A stretch of DNA of 60,000 nucleotides, taken from the NCBI RefSeq assembly GCF_030272615.1, contig NC_081405.1, forward strand, positions 576,898,752 through 576,958,751, written 5' to 3'. Origin of the DNA: Cryptomeria japonica (Eukaryota > Streptophyta > Pinopsida > Cupressales > Cupressaceae). The position numbers were made by a program, and so were the translations under genes. Below, one piece after another: positions 58,322-60,000 of this stretch. The notes under the pieces are model-generated. The model searched no databases, was not told the origin of the DNA, and was given only the letters and a program-made list of their open reading frames with translations. Each line of letters starts with the position of its first letter. Position 1 is the stretch's first letter.

Positions 58322-59678
58322 GATTTAAGCGTTGACTGAATGCTAATTTTTGGCAAAAGGATCTACTTCTCAATGTCTCTTTGTCAAATTTGTTTGACTT
58401 ATCTTGAAGATATAAGCACATATGACTAAGAAATGTGTGATGATATTTGAAGAGTTGGCGATTGATGTAGAGAAATATATTCCATTTAGTAGGTTTCCAG
58501 GAACTAGATAGTTGTTCTTCAACTTAGTGTTGTGATGAAGACTTTTTCTTCTCAAAATATGAGTGGTCATACATAGGTGATCAATGGTTTCCTTTGATTT
58601 GGTTAGATTATGATACTTGGTTTGAAAACTTAAGCCTAATCTATCAAATGAAGGTTTAGATGCCCCCTCATGACAAAGCGCGTCAAATGATATGGAATAA
58701 CAATTTCTTGATATGGAAACTTGATTTGACAACTTAGGTTTAAACTAGGTATGATTTGATGATGGATTTCATTTAATTGGTGGACCTTTTGATCAATGTG
58801 ATGAGGTTACCCAATTTTGATAGGAGAAAGTGTTATCCTTAGCTATTTTTAGATTTTGACAACTGTTGTTCTAATAATGACTTGTTTGATTGTTCGATTG
58901 TTTAGAATAGTTTCTGATGTTTTGACTCAAGTTTCTACCTAATGAAGTCGACTGAAGATCCAAAAAGGGTGTTTGAAACTGATGTTAAATTTTTTCAAGA
59001 ATGTTCATTTTTGCTCTCTGTTTTTCACAGTTTTACCTATGCGCTAAGACAGACACTGGATGTGCTAAAGTTTAACTAAGATGCATTGTTTAAAATCACC
59101 AATGCGCTAAACTAACTGTGCTACGCGCAAAAATAGAGTTTTGACTTCTGCTATGTCAAGAATGGTTATGCACTAATCTGTCCTAAATATGTGATAAAGT
59201 TTAGACTCAAAGCACTACAGTTTTCCCCCAATGCACTAGGCTGATGTTTCAATGCGCTAATATGTCTTTAAGAAGCGTTAATGTTTAGTTACCAAATGGT
59301 CAAACTATTATGCACTATTTTAAGGATGAATACACTATGTTGTAGCTTTGATGCACTAAATTTTTCTTCAGATGTGCTAGGATGTTGCTCCTATGCGCTA
59401 AACTGCTCTGCTTTGTTTTTCTGAAAATTTTAACACTTTTTTCAACTTTGAAGGATGGTTTTCTGAAGTATAAAATGCATACATGACATGAAAAAGACAA
59501 CCATTTTTTCCTATTCTAAACAAAGAGTGTATGTTCTGTGAGGATGTGTTCAAATCCCCAATGTTTTCATGGGTCTGGATTTAAAAAATACAATTGAGAC
59601 AAACTCTTTATTCAAAGGTCATCAACAATACCATAGCCCACTAGTCTCGATACTCCGTCAGCTCAAATAGCCATGTCA
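58322..59678 (-). other. Long 5' leader of the Tat element
   Basis: About 1.36 kb between the gag ATG and a PBS-like site. A long leader is typical of Tat elements. It contains the repeat array at 59030-59405. The small frames here show no domain. Confidence 0.5.
59030..59405 (-). repeat. TTAGCGCAT-type repeat array in the gag-pol leader
   Basis: On the minus strand about 12 variants of TTAGYGCAT occur (plus-strand ATGCGCTAA, ATGCACTAA, ATGTGCTAA; e.g. 59038, 59100, 59168, 59253 and 59392). The core and its extension to GCATAGG or GCATTGG match the array at 46.59-46.93 kb. In each case the repeat has the same orientation relative to the downstream gene. Confidence 0.75.
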
Positions 59679-59696
59679 CCCCCTAGGGGGTTGCCA
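59679..59696 (-). promoter_or_regulatory. Candidate Tat primer binding site
   Basis: On the minus strand TGGCAACCCCCTAGGGGG follows a short A-run, as a degraded TGGCGAC-type PBS would. It is also a perfect 12-bp palindrome (CCCCCTAGGGGG), and sequence to its right does not match the 3' LTR end, so the call is uncertain. Confidence 0.3.
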
Positions 59697-60000
59697 TTTT
59701 TTTGCCTATTGCTAGAAATTAACCTTGGGGGCGGATTCTTCCACACCCTTGCACTATGATATTGAAGTTGTCTGGATACTGAATCACTCAAAGTTTCTAT
59801 TTCTAAGGTTCGTAATCAAGCTTCATGTTCGGTCATCAGTGATAAATTCCTCGGGAGGCTTCCCAACCTTTAGAACAAAGGCTTTACATATCATAAAGAT
59901 ACTGGGGGAAGGCTAATCATTGTGCAAAACCGTTGAAAGGGACTTTCCTCACCCTCCACTTTTGATTATAGTGGGTTGGAACACTTGGAGATAAAGTCAT
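59697..60000. other. Possible 5' LTR part, or more leader
   Basis: Non-coding. If the PBS candidate is right, this is the end of the 5' LTR, but I see no similarity to 40405-40700. Confidence 0.3.

Larger units (their letters stand above)
40405..60000 (-). mobile_element. Giant Tat-type Ty3/gypsy retrotransposon with nested CACTA (5' end outside window)
   Basis: Read on the minus strand: long leader (58.3-59.7 kb), gag, protease, RT, RNase H, a second archaeal-type RNase H, integrase (to 50.88 kb), an antisense PMD gene (47.5-49.4 kb), a polypurine tract (46.01-46.03 kb) and a 3' LTR split by a CACTA element. The double RNase H and the antisense gene between pol and 3' LTR fit the Tat lineage. 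The LTR carries no visible partner in the window. Bases right of a PBS-like site at 59.68 kb do not resemble the 3' LTR end, so I infer, but cannot prove, that LTR and gag-pol belong to one element. Confidence 0.55.

Overview
The window looks like intergenic nuclear DNA from a plant with a large, repeat-rich genome. A gymnosperm or conifer is my best guess, from the very long old LTR retrotransposons, the AT-rich spacers and the absence of any convincing intact host gene; the sequence does not prove it. Nearly everything recognisable is a transposable element or a broken host-gene fragment, and most reading frames carry stops or frameshifts.

Layout. 1-0.4 kb: the end of an old Ty3/gypsy pol. 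1-3.6 kb: two decayed unknown reading frames around a U-box (PUB-type) fragment. 6.95-14.12 kb: a full-length minus-strand LINE with an 18-bp target-site duplication, ORF1, ORF2 and an unexpected third reading frame. 15.07-16.46 kb: minus-strand host fragments, namely a second inverted U-box copy, one PPR repeat and an unknown 116-codon open frame. 16.6-31.25 kb: an imperfect tandem segmental duplication. Its left unit received a 5.56-kb Ty1/copia element (17.09-22.65 kb, CCAAT duplication, about 2% LTR divergence). Its right unit keeps a small unknown gene with a tandemly duplicated Cys/His module. 32.2-38.1 kb: four tandem units of about 1.485 kb. 39.2-40.3 kb: microsatellites and a GC-rich patch.

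40.4-60 kb appears to be one giant minus-strand Ty3/gypsy element of Tat type. It holds gag, protease, RT, RNase H, a second archaeal-type RNase H and integrase. Downstream of pol it carries an antisense (plus-strand) plant mobile domain (PMD) gene with its own TATA-like site, then a polypurine tract and a 3' LTR. A 4,178-bp CACTA transposon with an AAG duplication sits inside that LTR. Inside the CACTA element is a decayed but clear fragment of a DRM-type (domains-rearranged) DNA cytosine methyltransferase. The 5' LTR is outside the window or only partly in it.

The strongest novelty candidates are: the DRM fragment inside a CACTA transposon; the antisense PMD gene, with the same TTAGCGCAT-type repeat array in its leader and in the gag-pol leader; the third reading frame of the LINE; the Cys/His tandem-module gene; and a shared pattern of nonsense codons (mostly TAG and TGA) that suggests loss by deamination of methylated cytosines.
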